The notes: generated by a model not told the origin, from the letters alone. 64,000 bases of DNA from Pollutiaquabacter aromativorans (GCA_049177215.1 CP185379.1:2790001-2854000), one strand, 5' to 3'; shown: positions 33,397-41,635, numbered from the stretch's first letter. A program made the numbers and translations.

Positions 33397-34515
33397 ATGC
33401 GCATTTTACTACTCATCCTCCTTCTGCTCCACGGCCTGATCCACCTGATCGGTTTCGTGCATGAGTTCCAGTTGGCAAATGTCCGACAACTGCGTGGCAA
33501 GCTATCCGTTCCCGTAGGTTCGATCGGCTTGAAGGTGTTGGGTGTACTGTGGCTTGCAACGACGGTTTTATTCCTGCTCGGCGCAGTACAAGTGTTGCGT
33601 TCACAGGAAAACTGGTCTATCCTGGTATTGATCGCGATTGCGCTTTCACAGCTACTCATCCTGCTCTACTGGAAAGATGCCAAAGCGGGCACGGCGGCGA
33701 ATATCCTGCTCTTGCTCCTGGCACTGCCTGCACTTAAAGAAGTGCGCTTCAAGTCGGAGAACGAATCGTTGAAGCAGGCAATGCTCGATCAAGCGGAAAT
33801 TTTCCAGCCGGATTCCAATCGGATGGGTCAACTACCAGCGCCGGTTCAAGCATGGCTACTTTCACATACCGGAGGCCGCCTCTCCGGAACGCGCTATGTT
33901 TCGCTGAAACAGACCGGCAGTATGCGGAGCAAGACGGATGGAAAGTGGGTGCCGTTCCAGGCGGAACAGACGGTGACCTGTAATCCTGCGGCTTTCCAAT
34001 GGAGTGTCCGTATGGACATGGCGCCCGGTTTGTTCGTGCTGGGTCGTGATCGGTTTGAAAACGGCAAGGGTCGAATGTTGATCAGGATGTTAGGACTATT
34101 CAGTATCGCTGACGCGCAGGGACCGGAAACCGACCAGGGGACGCTGGTTCGTTACCTCGCGGAAATGATCTGGCACCCCTGGTTCGCTTTATCACCTGAC
34201 ATCCGCTGGGAAACAATCGATGAACACCGCGCAATGGCAACTCTCCGCATCCGGGGAACGGAAGGCAGCGGAGTTTTTACTTTTAACGATCAGCATCATC
34301 CCGTAGCGTTCGATGCACAACGTTATTACGACCGAAAAGGAACCTCGACGCTCGAACATTGGCATGTGGAGATGGACCCAACTTCCTTCCGGGAATTCGA
34401 TGGTGTTTCAGTTCCGACAAAAAGTGTCGTGCGTTGGGATCTGGAAGGTGGAAAATTCGAGTGGTTGCAATTGGAAGTCACGAGCATGACCATTCGGGAA
34501 AATCGTCAACCCTGA
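33397..34515 (+). CDS. DUF6544-type membrane protein
   Basis: A 372-residue protein. Residues 1-115 hold four hydrophobic segments (about 1-20, 42-66, 74-91, 97-112). The rest is a soluble domain with the family hallmarks LPAPVQAWLLSHTGG, the phrase beginning MRSKTDGKWVPFQAEQ, RMDMAPGLFVLGRDRF, ADAQGPETDQGTLVRYLAE and IWHPWFAL. These match the uncharacterised family DUF6544 (formerly DUF6920). The soluble domain looks like a lipid- or hydrophobic-ligand-binding beta-barrel, but no activity is known. A heptad hairpin lies directly in front of the start, so expression may depend on transcription through it. It is convergent with the DUF6973-type gene 12 bases away. Confidence 0.8.
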   Translation: MRILLLILLLLHGLIHLIGFVHEFQLANVRQLRGKLSVPVGSIGLKVLGVLWLATTVLFLLGAVQVLRSQENWSILVLIAIALSQLLILLYWKDAKAGTAANILLLLLALPALKEVRFKSENESLKQAMLDQAEIFQPDSNRMGQLPAPVQAWLLSHTGGRLSGTRYVSLKQTGSMRSKTDGKWVPFQAEQTVTCNPAAFQWSVRMDMAPGLFVLGRDRFENGKGRMLIRMLGLFSIADAQGPETDQGTLVRYLAEMIWHPWFALSPDIRWETIDEHRAMATLRIRGTEGSGVFTFNDQHHPVAFDAQRYYDRKGTSTLEHWHVEMDPTSFREFDGVSVPTKSVVRWDLEGGKFEWLQLEVTSMTIRENRQP

Positions 34516-34527
34516 TCGTGTATTCAT

Positions 34528-35142
34528 TCACCGGCCGGTTGGTATCAGGCAGGTCTCCTTTCGCCAGGTACGCAGCGAACGATCTACGCGCTGTCCGGCG
34601 CAGTCGAGAAATTCACCCTGTCCGTTCTTGCGCAGCTTTCGGGCACGGCCGTGGCGGATCTCGTCGATGAGGCGCTGCTCCAACTGTTCTTTTGAAAAAT
34701 GCGCGCAACCTTCGCCTATGCCCGCGCCCAATCGGTTGTTCCAGCGGTCCATCACCGATGACATGGAATCGGGCAGATGGACCTCTTCCACTTTTCCGCT
34801 TAGATAGTCCTGATAATTGCCCAACTCATGGGCTTCGCCGAGCTTCAACGCTTTCTTCCTCCCGATCGACTGCGTGAGTCGGGCCATCCAGTAAGCATGC
34901 CGGAACGCGTCCACTTCCCCTCCATCCTTATCATGATCCAGTCGCGCGTCCTGTTCCAATTTCGTTGCAAGGTCACGCGCCTCCAGCGAAATTCGGTAAG
35001 CGCGTTTCGCGACAAACAGGTGCCCGATGACCCACCGCTTTTCCGCTTTGCTGAGGCGCTTCCAGGCAGCACCGGCCTGTGCGTCGACCCGAATTTGATG
35101 CAGCAGGCAACAGAGTAGGAGCATCCCCCCAACACGCTTCAT
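34528..35142 (-). CDS. Secreted DUF6973-like protein
   Basis: A 204-residue protein with a signal peptide (residues 1-22). The middle contains DHDKDGGEVDAFRHAYWMARLTQSIGRKKALKLGEAHELGNY, where the DAFRHAYW and AHE motifs recall the DUF6973 family and could form a metal site (D, H, H, E). Residues about 120-150 include MDRWNNRLGAGIGE. No activity is established for the family. It is the last gene of a four-gene minus-strand run: YgiD-like dioxygenase, alpha/beta hydrolase lipoprotein, esterase, this gene. The spacing to the esterase gene is 12 bases, so co-transcription is likely. Confidence 0.75.
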   Translation of the reverse strand: MKRVGGMLLLCCLLHQIRVDAQAGAAWKRLSKAEKRWVIGHLFVAKRAYRISLEARDLATKLEQDARLDHDKDGGEVDAFRHAYWMARLTQSIGRKKALKLGEAHELGNYQDYLSGKVEEVHLPDSMSSVMDRWNNRLGAGIGEGCAHFSKEQLEQRLIDEIRHGRARKLRKNGQGEFLDCAGQRVDRSLRTWRKETCLIPTGR

Positions 35143-35154
35143 ATCCCGGCAAGT

Positions 35155-35997
35155 TTATTTCTGCAACCCCTCATAGGCGGCGTGCAGCAGTATGGAACCA
35201 TGGTTCTCCTTCTTGAAAAAGTGAAAACGCAATCGTCGCTTGTCTGCGTAGAAGGGTCGCAGCTTACGGTAGAGCGCTTTCGCGCCGCGTTCCATCACAC
35301 GCCCCTCCTTCCCGACCGCGATCCTGACATCGGGCTGCGTCGCCAGGGTGACCGTCCGGTTCAGAAGGCTCTGGTTGTCCCACCACAAACTTGGGCTCAC
35401 GATCAGGTACTTCGAGAACCAGTCGGGATGGGTAAACAATACTTCGGTAGCCAATAGTCCGCCGAATGATTGACCAATCAGCGTACTCGTATTATTCGTC
35501 TTATAACGGGACCGTATGTAGGGTATCACCTCTTCGCCAAGATATCGGATAAAGGCTGCCGAGCCGCCGGTGGTCGGGAAATCCTTCTTGTCTTTCTCGA
35601 CGGTCGTCGGGAAGGTGAAGTCGCGCTTGCGGTCGACGTTGGCGATCCCCACAACGATCGATGGCGGACACAGGTTGAGCCAGGGAAATCCGAGGAAATA
35701 CACCAGCCCGGCCATGTGAATGAAATCCTCATCCACCGAGCCGTCGAGCAGATAAATGACCGGGTAACGCACACTATCTTGTTCGTTATAACCGGGCGGC
35801 AGGTAGATGTTCAGGGTTCGCTCCTCGTTCATCACAGTCGAGCGAATGATATCCGTGATCCCCAGCACGAACGGCTCGGTTCTCACCGGTCCGATTACAG
35901 CAGGTTGCGCTTGCAGACCGGTCAACGTCAGAAACAACAGGCAAGTGAGTACGGTCGTTCCGCGGAAGTGGTTCAGGAGAAAGATTCGTCGCAACAT
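35155..35997 (-). CDS. Secreted esterase D-like alpha/beta hydrolase
   Basis: A 280-residue hydrolase of the putative-esterase family (esterase D and enterochelin-esterase-like). The N-terminus is hydrophobic with a cleavage-like end (LTGLQAQP), so it should enter the periplasm. LNIYLPPGYNEQDSVRYPVIYLLDG is the family's opening strand. The nucleophile is the Ser in GQSFGGLLA. The catalytic His is probably in KKENHGSILLHA near the end. Substrates in this family include acyl esters of sugars, siderophore esters and S-formylglutathione; nothing here selects one. It lies 10 bases behind the alpha/beta hydrolase gene in one operon. Confidence 0.87.
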   Translation of the reverse strand: MLRRIFLLNHFRGTTVLTCLLFLTLTGLQAQPAVIGPVRTEPFVLGITDIIRSTVMNEERTLNIYLPPGYNEQDSVRYPVIYLLDGSVDEDFIHMAGLVYFLGFPWLNLCPPSIVVGIANVDRKRDFTFPTTVEKDKKDFPTTGGSAAFIRYLGEEVIPYIRSRYKTNNTSTLIGQSFGGLLATEVLFTHPDWFSKYLIVSPSLWWDNQSLLNRTVTLATQPDVRIAVGKEGRVMERGAKALYRKLRPFYADKRRLRFHFFKKENHGSILLHAAYEGLQK

Positions 35998-36007
35998 TAT
36001 AGCGGGT

Positions 36008-36895
36008 CTAATTGGCCTGGTTCACCATGGCGCGAATGCGCTGAGCGATCTCATCGGCATAAAATTCAGGACCGCAGATGTGTGGATGGCGGATTTCGAA
36101 GAAGGTCTTCGGCTCATGCGCATGATCGAATAATTCCCTTCCGAGTCGAAACGGGATCACTTCATCTTCCGTGCTATGGATGACCAGCAACCGTTTTGTC
36201 CATTGCCCGATCGCCGCCTTGCCGCTGTATTGCTCGCGCACAAGCAGGCGCCCGATGAAGCCCATTTTCTCCGCAGCGATATCGTCGTGGGAGGAGAAAG
36301 CGCCCTCAATGACCAGAGCGTCGAGGGAGGTCGATTTCTCCGGACCGACCACGGCAGCCAGGTGACCGCCGAGCGATTGTCCGTATAAGACGAGCCTGGT
36401 ACCGTTCACATCGGGACGTGATCGGACGTAGTCGACTGCCGCACGACCATCCAGCAAAACCTGTTCGCGGGTCGCCTCGCCTTCCGACATACCGAAACCG
36501 GAATAATCGAAGACGAATACCTGGAATCCTTTCTCGACTAGTGGCACCAAGGCCTGGTATTGTGATAACAGACATCCTGCGTTGCCATGAAAATGCAACA
36601 GGGTAATATCCGGTTTCATTCCGGTCGGACGGATCATCCAACCGTTCAGTTTGTGGCCTCCGGATGTGGTGAACCAGGTGCTCTCCACGGTAAAGTTCCT
36701 CTTCAAGGTGTCGCCTTTACCGGAATAAAAAACCGGTTGACGAGTATCCCCCTGGAATTGAACGCGTGTAGTATCCCATTTGGAACTGAGTGTTGCGCCC
36801 TTTGCGTTGATCGGGATCGTTGTGGGATGCAGATAGGTTCTGTTGAACCCACATGCGGTACAGCATAATGCGAACGTCAAAATGCCCCAACGCAT
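36008..36895 (-). CDS. Alpha/beta hydrolase lipoprotein (YfhR/BEM46-like)
   Basis: Starting at ATG 36895 (MRWGILTFALCCTACGF), the product has 295 residues and a lipobox with Cys15 as likely lipid site; 13 codons upstream are discarded. The fold is recognised by TLLHFHGNAGCLLSQY (oxyanion region), FVFDYSGFGMSEG, the nucleophile Ser in LYGQSLGGHLAAV, and VIHSTEDEVIPFRLGRELF, which carries the acid residue. The final His is in RHPHICGPEFY. Members are membrane-anchored serine hydrolases of unsettled substrate. It sits second in the four-gene run that begins with the YgiD-like gene, with 66 bases before it and 10 after. Confidence 0.87.
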   Translation of the reverse strand: MRWGILTFALCCTACGFNRTYLHPTTIPINAKGATLSSKWDTTRVQFQGDTRQPVFYSGKGDTLKRNFTVESTWFTTSGGHKLNGWMIRPTGMKPDITLLHFHGNAGCLLSQYQALVPLVEKGFQVFVFDYSGFGMSEGEATREQVLLDGRAAVDYVRSRPDVNGTRLVLYGQSLGGHLAAVVGPEKSTSLDALVIEGAFSSHDDIAAEKMGFIGRLLVREQYSGKAAIGQWTKRLLVIHSTEDEVIPFRLGRELFDHAHEPKTFFEIRHPHICGPEFYADEIAQRIRAMVNQAN

Positions 36896-36961
36896 CAAAC
36901 TGGTTACAGGATCAACCGCGCTGGAAAAAATCATTTTGTCATGGATTAAGGTATGGGCACA

Positions 36962-37846
36962 TCATCCGATCCTTACCGATGTCATGGTTAACGACCCGGC
37001 GACAGCCTTGTCATTGAAGAGACTTACTTCATCCTTTTCATCCTTCAACGCGAGCGTATAAAGAAGCGGTAAAAAATGTTCCGGAGTCGGAATGGCCAGA
37101 TCAAACGCTTTTCCCTGAGAACGGAATTTTACCAGCGACTGGTGATCGCCTTCCAGAATGAAGCGATTCATTTTCTCACTTGCCTCCCGGGCCCAGTCAT
37201 AGGCGTAATCGACGGCATTGAGCTTATCCCAAGCCACCATGCCGAGGTTGTGTACCATGTTTCCGCTGCCGATGATTAAGATCCCCTTGCGGCGCAAGGA
37301 CGACAACTCACGGGCCAGTTCATAGTGATACTCCGGATTCTGGTAATGATCGAGACTCATCTGAATGACCGGCACATCCGCCTTTGGGTATAGGTGCTTG
37401 ATGACCGACCATGCTCCATGGTCGAGGCCCCATTTGTCGTCGAGCCCGACTTCCGTCTTCTTCACCAACGCTTTAGTCTCCCGCGCCAGTGTCGGGCTTC
37501 CGGGTGCGGGATACTGCACGTCAAACAGCGCTTTGGGAAATCCACCGAAATCGTGGATGGTAGGAGGATTGGGCATGGCGGTTACGAATGTCCCGCGAGT
37601 CTCCCAGTGCGCGGACACACACAGGATTGCACGGGGCTTGGGCAATCCGGCCGCTACGGACCGGAAACCCTGCACGAATTCGTTCTCCTCGATCGCGTTC
37701 ATGGGACTGCCATGTCCGAGAAAAAGTACGGGCATTTTCTCTGTTGGCGCGAATGTCTCCGCCAGTGCGCCCAATTCACCAAGTTTCATTGCTGCTGCAG
37801 TAATTGGCAGGATCGCCAGTCGTCTAAGAAATTCGGATCGGTCCAT
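36962..37846 (-). CDS. ygiD: YgiD-type extradiol dioxygenase (DODA/LigB family)
   Basis: A 294-residue LigB-fold enzyme. Relatives (bacterial YgiD, plant DOPA dioxygenase) cleave the catechol ring of L-DOPA; the natural bacterial substrate is unsettled. The motifs are PVLFLGHGSPMNAI (first zinc or iron ligand His), ILCVSAHWETRG, PPTIHDFGGFP, GLDHGAWSVIKHLYP and IGSGNMVHNLG, all in family order. The first 30 residues (RSEFLRRLAILPITAAAMKL) resemble a twin-arginine or other export signal, which is unusual because YgiD is normally cytosolic. It is probably first in an operon with two hydrolases and a DUF6973-like gene. Confidence 0.9.
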   Translation of the reverse strand: MDRSEFLRRLAILPITAAAMKLGELGALAETFAPTEKMPVLFLGHGSPMNAIEENEFVQGFRSVAAGLPKPRAILCVSAHWETRGTFVTAMPNPPTIHDFGGFPKALFDVQYPAPGSPTLARETKALVKKTEVGLDDKWGLDHGAWSVIKHLYPKADVPVIQMSLDHYQNPEYHYELARELSSLRRKGILIIGSGNMVHNLGMVAWDKLNAVDYAYDWAREASEKMNRFILEGDHQSLVKFRSQGKAFDLAIPTPEHFLPLLYTLALKDEKDEVSLFNDKAVAGSLTMTSVRIG

Positions 37847-37896
37847 GGAACTGACCTTGCTGATTCTTTAAAGGTACGGAATCCGTTTTGGAAGCG

Positions 37897-38349
37897 TCAT
37901 TCCAGTGTCTTATGAAAACAAACGCTCGTGGCCACCTGCGCGTATTGCCCATAGTTCGGAATCCGCTCATACCCGCATCGCGTGTAAAGGGCGATCGCTT
38001 CGGGTTGACGCTCGCCGGTCTCCAAGATGCAATTTCGATAACCGGACTCCCTGGTCCATTTTTCCAACTCCCGCAGGACGCTAACGGCTATTCGCTTGCC
38101 ACGCGCTTCCGGCCGTACATACATGCGCTTCACTTCCATGGTACCGGCATCGTAGGGTTTGACCGCTCCGCAGCCCACTGCAATTTCACCATCATAGGCT
38201 ACGACCACCTGCCGGATCTGGTCGATCTTATTGAACTGCGCGAAGAACGCATGTTCCTCGCCGTCGCGCTGCCGTAACTCCGCATCGAGGAGCTGAACCA
38301 GTGACTGGAAATCCGGATTGGAAGAATCGGTTCTAAGAAGACGAATCAT
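37897..38349 (-). CDS. GNAT-family N-acetyltransferase
   Basis: A 150-residue acetyl-CoA-dependent acetyltransferase. The acetyl-CoA-binding motif A is seen as MYVRPEARGKRIAVSVLRELEKWTRE (about residues 75-100), followed by CILETGERQPEAIALYTRCGYERIPNYGQY, the usual C-terminal strand-helix with Tyr. The N-terminal part (RDGEEHAFFAQFNKIDQIRQVVVAYDGEIAVGCGAVKPYD) is the substrate-side half. Close relatives act on amino acids, peptides or antibiotics, and the substrate cannot be told. Stop to start, it lies 50 bases from the YgiD-like gene on the same strand and might belong to that transcript. Confidence 0.88.
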   Translation of the reverse strand: MIRLLRTDSSNPDFQSLVQLLDAELRQRDGEEHAFFAQFNKIDQIRQVVVAYDGEIAVGCGAVKPYDAGTMEVKRMYVRPEARGKRIAVSVLRELEKWTRESGYRNCILETGERQPEAIALYTRCGYERIPNYGQYAQVATSVCFHKTLE

Positions 38350-38376
38350 GCTTGACGCCGGGGAATTAGCATTGAA

Positions 38377-38460
38377 TCAGTTCAACTTCTGCTTTTCAAC
38401 CAATCGCTTCAGTAATGCGATTTGTCCCAAATGATAATGCGTATGCTCAATGAGCCCGGT
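38377..38460 (-). pseudogene. Truncated 3' end of a DinB-family gene
   Basis: Read on the minus strand, this 84-base piece encodes GLIEHTHYHLGQIALLKRL followed by VEKQKLN and a stop. It matches the C-terminal end of the intact DinB gene at 39281 (GLIEHTHYHLGQIAIIKKM). A run of 27 identical bases is shared (38432-38458 and 39354-39380). The similarity stops abruptly at 38459, four bases before the stop codon of the GDSL esterase gene, so the rest of this DinB copy has been lost. It is too short to be a gene and is best read as the scar of a duplication or deletion. Confidence 0.82.
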
Positions 38461-38463
38461 TCG

Positions 38464-39081
38464 TCATCGCGCGACCGTCAGATGTTCGGAACGACCCTGA
38501 GGCTCCTCCAGCCCTTTGTCTTTGAGCAAATAATCCGTCAATTGCCTGGCGGCGTTCTCGCATCCCTGCTGATTGAAGTGAACACCGTCGAAGAAATCCA
38601 TGTCATGGAAGCTCATCGCAAGTGACCGGAGGTCATGCTCACGAGCCAGTCGCTCGATAACAGCATTGAATTCCTCGACCTTCTCGTTCATGGAATAATT
38701 GTATGGGTAGACGACTTTCTTCGTGAAGCGCGGGATGTGCAGCAACAGTACATTGTTATTCACAGAAAGCAATCGGAGTTTGACGATCAATTGCCGATAC
38801 GCGATTTCAAAATCGGCCAGTGATACCTTCTGTTTTATATCGTTGGTTCCGATCATCACGGTGATGATGCCCGGGTGTAAACTTTTGAAATTCTGCATGA
38901 GCGGATTGATGGATCGCTGAAGGTCCATCGTCGTGAATCCATTGGTTGAATGATTGACCACATGCCAGCTTTTATGCAAGTGTCGCATGAGATGATCTCC
39001 ACAAATCTCCGGGTAACCCAAATAACTGCGGGCGCCGAATGTAATGCTGTCACCGAATGATAAAAGTGTCTCCCAATTCAT
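38464..39081 (-). CDS. GDSL/SGNH-type esterase
   Basis: A 205-residue serine hydrolase. Block I is LLSFGDSITFGARSYLGYP (nucleophile Ser). Block II is carried by the Gly in NHSTNGFTTMD. Block III is VMIGTNDIKQK (Asn). Block V is DGVHFNQQG, with the catalytic Asp and His three residues apart. No signal peptide is seen, so it is cytosolic. SGNH enzymes cleave ester or thioester bonds of lipids, sugars or polysaccharides; this one lacks extra domains that would point to a substrate. Its stop lies at the breakpoint of a truncated DinB gene, and its final residues (GLEEPQGRSEHLTVAR) may be altered by that junction. Confidence 0.9.
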   Translation of the reverse strand: MNWETLLSFGDSITFGARSYLGYPEICGDHLMRHLHKSWHVVNHSTNGFTTMDLQRSINPLMQNFKSLHPGIITVMIGTNDIKQKVSLADFEIAYRQLIVKLRLLSVNNNVLLLHIPRFTKKVVYPYNYSMNEKVEEFNAVIERLAREHDLRSLAMSFHDMDFFDGVHFNQQGCENAARQLTDYLLKDKGLEEPQGRSEHLTVAR

Positions 39082-39280
39082 GGAATATGTTTTAGAATCT
39101 GGTTAGGGGAATATTCCTGCTTCTGCCAGGCAATTGGAAACTGATTCAAGATAGGCTCAAGGAATGAAAGATAGGATTTTAACATTATCCGTACTGTCAC
39201 CAGAGCATCAGTGATGAAAATACATGACGCAAATATGACGAAATCTCAGCAAGGGCGGTGCCATAAGGGCTTGCCGCGGA

Positions 39281-39775
39281 TCACTGATTTTCGCCCTTAG
39301 GGCTCCCGAGGCCGGTTCTGTACATTTTTTTAATGATCGCGATCTGTCCAAGGTGATAATGCGTATGCTCAATGAGCCCGTGAATATTCCGGAACCAGGT
39401 CCCGTATTTCTCCTCCACGAAGATCGCTTCCAACCGGCTGTCGGGCAGTTGAGCGATCATACCGGCTGCTTTTTCCGCATTCGATAGCGTCTGGGCGACC
39501 AGGGCATTCCATTGCGCTGCCGATTCCAGGGGTGGGAGATCGAAGCTGAATTTATCACTCGCATTTAAAGGTTGATCTTCCAACACCGACAGCACCGCCC
39601 GGACATAATAGCCGATATGGAAAGTGAGCACCGCGATGGTGTTGAAACCGTCGAGCTTGTAGGTCGCCATGTCCAGATCGACATCCGACAATTGGTCCTT
39701 TACATTGGACCAGGTCCAGTTGCCGCCGAAGAAAACTTCGCGTAAGTGTTTGGCGGATTGTTGTGTTACGGTCAT
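39281..39775 (-). CDS. DinB family protein
   Basis: A 164-residue four-helix-bundle protein. The N-terminal helix has the conserved VFFGGNWTWSNVKDQLSDVD-type opening. The second has TFHIGYYVRAVLSVLEDQPLNASDKFSF, and the C-terminal IHGLIEHTHYHLGQIAIIKKM carries the H-x3-H-x2-GQ metal motif. It follows the methyltransferase gene by 13 bases, and that gene overlaps oxyR. It is therefore probably the third gene of an oxyR operon, which could link it to peroxide stress. A truncated copy of its 3' end lies 0.9 kb downstream. The biochemical role is unknown. Confidence 0.88.
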   Translation of the reverse strand: MTVTQQSAKHLREVFFGGNWTWSNVKDQLSDVDLDMATYKLDGFNTIAVLTFHIGYYVRAVLSVLEDQPLNASDKFSFDLPPLESAAQWNALVAQTLSNAEKAAGMIAQLPDSRLEAIFVEEKYGTWFRNIHGLIEHTHYHLGQIAIIKKMYRTGLGSPKGENQ

Positions 39776-39788
39776 CTGCGGTGAAGAT

Positions 39789-40550
39789 TCAATTCGGTTT
39801 TACGGCACGCGTTGCCATGAACGCCCTGAAGTACTGGTCAAAAACATGATTCCCGCCCCATCCATCCTCGAACAGATGCGTCAGGCTGAAACCTGCCTGC
39901 AACTGACCTCCCAACTGATCGGTCCAGGTGTGACCGAACAACAGGGGCTCCTGCTTCTCGATGAAAGCCTCGAGTTTCTCTTTAGGAAGGGAATGCAGGT
40001 CGGAATAGGGTTCGGCATATTTCAATTTCAGATCCTCCTCGTCGATCTGGTACGCGAGTGGATTCAGTAAGCCGGTCATGAGGATGCCGCCGGGTCGCAA
40101 CACGCGGAAACATTCCTCCCAGACCGGCTGCAAGGTATCCACGAACAGGATCGAACAGGGATTGAAGATCAGGTCGAATGAATCCGGTTCGAAAACCGAC
40201 AAGTTCCGCATATCCCCCTGGACGGTACGGATGCCCAGATCGTGTGCATCACTCACTCGACGATCCTGCTCCAACTGTTTGGGTGAATTATCGAAGATGG
40301 TAACCTCCGCACCGGCCGCAGCGAAGAGCGGACCCTGCTGTCCTCCTCCCGAAGCCAGGCCCAACAGCCGAAGGCCACGCAGGTCCGGAAACCAGGTACG
40401 CGGCACGGGAGTAGTCGGCGTCAGCAAGACGGACCATTCCCCCTTACGGGCCAACGCGATCTCGGCCGCTCCAACCGGGACGGTCCAGCGATCTTTCTTA
40501 TCCACCTGCGCGTCCCAGGCCTTGCGGTTGTATTCGACGATATTGGTCAT
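39789..40550 (-). CDS. Class I SAM-dependent methyltransferase
   Basis: A 253-residue Rossmann-fold methyltransferase. The SAM-binding Gly motif is GLRLLGLASGGGQQGPLFAAAGAEVTIFDNS (motif I, with acidic Asp after beta 2). It is followed by GDMRNLSVFEPDSFDLIFNPCS (motif II) and FRVLRPGGILMTGLLNP (motif III). The remaining 80 residues are a variable substrate domain. The start codon overlaps the oxyR stop as ATGA (40547-40550), which points to translational coupling. It is the middle gene of an oxyR-methyltransferase-DinB run. No substrate is evident. Confidence 0.9.
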   Translation of the reverse strand: MTNIVEYNRKAWDAQVDKKDRWTVPVGAAEIALARKGEWSVLLTPTTPVPRTWFPDLRGLRLLGLASGGGQQGPLFAAAGAEVTIFDNSPKQLEQDRRVSDAHDLGIRTVQGDMRNLSVFEPDSFDLIFNPCSILFVDTLQPVWEECFRVLRPGGILMTGLLNPLAYQIDEEDLKLKYAEPYSDLHSLPKEKLEAFIEKQEPLLFGHTWTDQLGGQLQAGFSLTHLFEDGWGGNHVFDQYFRAFMATRAVKPN

Positions 40551-41488
40551 GATCCGATTGGATTAAGCATCTGCGACTTGGCGTCCAGTTTCGGCAGTAG
40601 GCCGGACGTTCTGGCGATGATCCGGTCACGCAGGATGTTCAGCAGTTTCTTTTTCACGAAATGTTGATGCACGATCAACCCGATCGAACGGAACGGCACC
40701 GAAGCCGAGAACGGACTGAGGTGTCGCCTTTGCTCTGGTGAAAAATCCAGGGTTGACAGGTACGGCAGCAAGGTTGAAAACTTGTTCGACTTTACAAACC
40801 GGATCAGCCCGTCAATGGATCCGGCCTTGTATTCAAAATTCAGCGTAGCGGGTTGTTTCGCGCCACCCGGATTACAAAGCTCCGCCACCTGGGTGCGCAT
40901 ACAGTGCCCCTCTTCCATCAGGCAGAGGTTCTTCGACTTCAATTCCTTCAAGGAAATTTTCTTTCCGGAAACGTGCTTCGCATCGTAAAACAGAAACGGC
41001 TCATCGTAGAGTTTCAGTTCGACCAGTTCCTTGTCATGCAAGGGAATGGAAACAATGCCGATATCGATCTCGCGCGATTTCAACTTTTTCCTGATCTCCT
41101 CCGTTGTTTCTTCCCGCACGACGATGTTCAGTTTCGGAAATTGCAGCGAAAACTCCTGAAGAAAGAGCGGCAACAGGAAGGGGGCAACCGTGGGGATCAC
41201 CGACAGGTTGATGTCCCCGGCCACTTCTCCCTTTATCTCCCGGGCTATTTCGAACAATTGATCGATATCCTTTGAAACGATCTTCAACTGGTCGACGATC
41301 ATGGCACCTTCCAACGTCAACTCGACCGGCTTTTTCTTGCGGTTGAAGATCCTGACGCCGACCTCTTCTTCGAATTTCGCGATCATCGTACTGAGCGTCG
41401 ACTGACTGATGTGACACTTCTCCGCCGCCAGTTCGAAATGCCGGAATTCCGCCACCGCCAGTACATAGTGGAACTGATGAATGTTCAT
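40547..41488 (-). CDS. oxyR: OxyR-type LysR-family peroxide sensor/regulator
   Basis: A 313-residue LysR-type regulator. Residues 1-60 are the winged HTH (FHYVLAVAEFRHFELAAEKCHISQSTLSTMI); residues about 90-305 are the periplasmic-binding-protein-like sensor. Two cysteines, C196 in GHCMRTQ and C205 in ELCNPGG, are eight residues apart, exactly as in Escherichia coli OxyR (C199 and C208), so a peroxide-formed disulfide switch is expected. It is divergent from katG, the classic OxyR target, and overlaps the methyltransferase gene that follows. A further cysteine (C189) is present. The family call is strong; the role in katG control follows from context and a box upstream. Confidence 0.92.
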   Translation of the reverse strand: MNIHQFHYVLAVAEFRHFELAAEKCHISQSTLSTMIAKFEEEVGVRIFNRKKKPVELTLEGAMIVDQLKIVSKDIDQLFEIAREIKGEVAGDINLSVIPTVAPFLLPLFLQEFSLQFPKLNIVVREETTEEIRKKLKSREIDIGIVSIPLHDKELVELKLYDEPFLFYDAKHVSGKKISLKELKSKNLCLMEEGHCMRTQVAELCNPGGAKQPATLNFEYKAGSIDGLIRFVKSNKFSTLLPYLSTLDFSPEQRRHLSPFSASVPFRSIGLIVHQHFVKKKLLNILRDRIIARTSGLLPKLDAKSQMLNPIGS

Positions 41489-41516
41489 CTATTTTATCAA
41501 TATTATGATCTAAAAT

Positions 41517-41531
41517 ATAGTTTTTATCAAT
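41517..41531 (+). promoter_or_regulatory. OxyR-like half-box between oxyR and katG
   Basis: ATAGTTTTTATCAAT matches the proteobacterial OxyR half-consensus ATAGnTnnnAnCTAT at nine of ten defined positions. It lies 29 bases upstream of the oxyR start and about 140 bases upstream of katG. The 15 bases that would form the second half, seven bases further on (41539-41553), match only about half of the defined positions. TTTATCAAT also recurs at 41493-41501, exactly 30 bases before the copy here. Binding by OxyR is inferred. Confidence 0.5.
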
Positions 41532-41585
41532 CGAATGTACTGATTACTTTTACTTCACCAAACGAGCCACATCCCGATAACCGGG

Positions 41586-41635
41586 TTGATCCGAAATTGC
41601 CCGCTTATATTTCCTAACTTCATAGGGCAATTTCG
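41586..41635 (+). promoter_or_regulatory. Predicted katG promoter enclosed by an 11-bp inverted repeat
   Basis: CGAAATTGCCC (41592-41602) and GGGCAATTTCG (41625-41635) are perfectly complementary and enclose 22 bases. Within these 22 bases lies TATATTTC (41606-41613), a one-mismatch Bacteroidetes -7 box, with TTG (41586-41588) 17 bases before it as a possible -33 element. The arms therefore straddle the core promoter like an operator; in RNA they could only pair if transcription starts upstream. The katG ATG is at 41672, giving a leader of about 50 bases. Confidence 0.5.
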
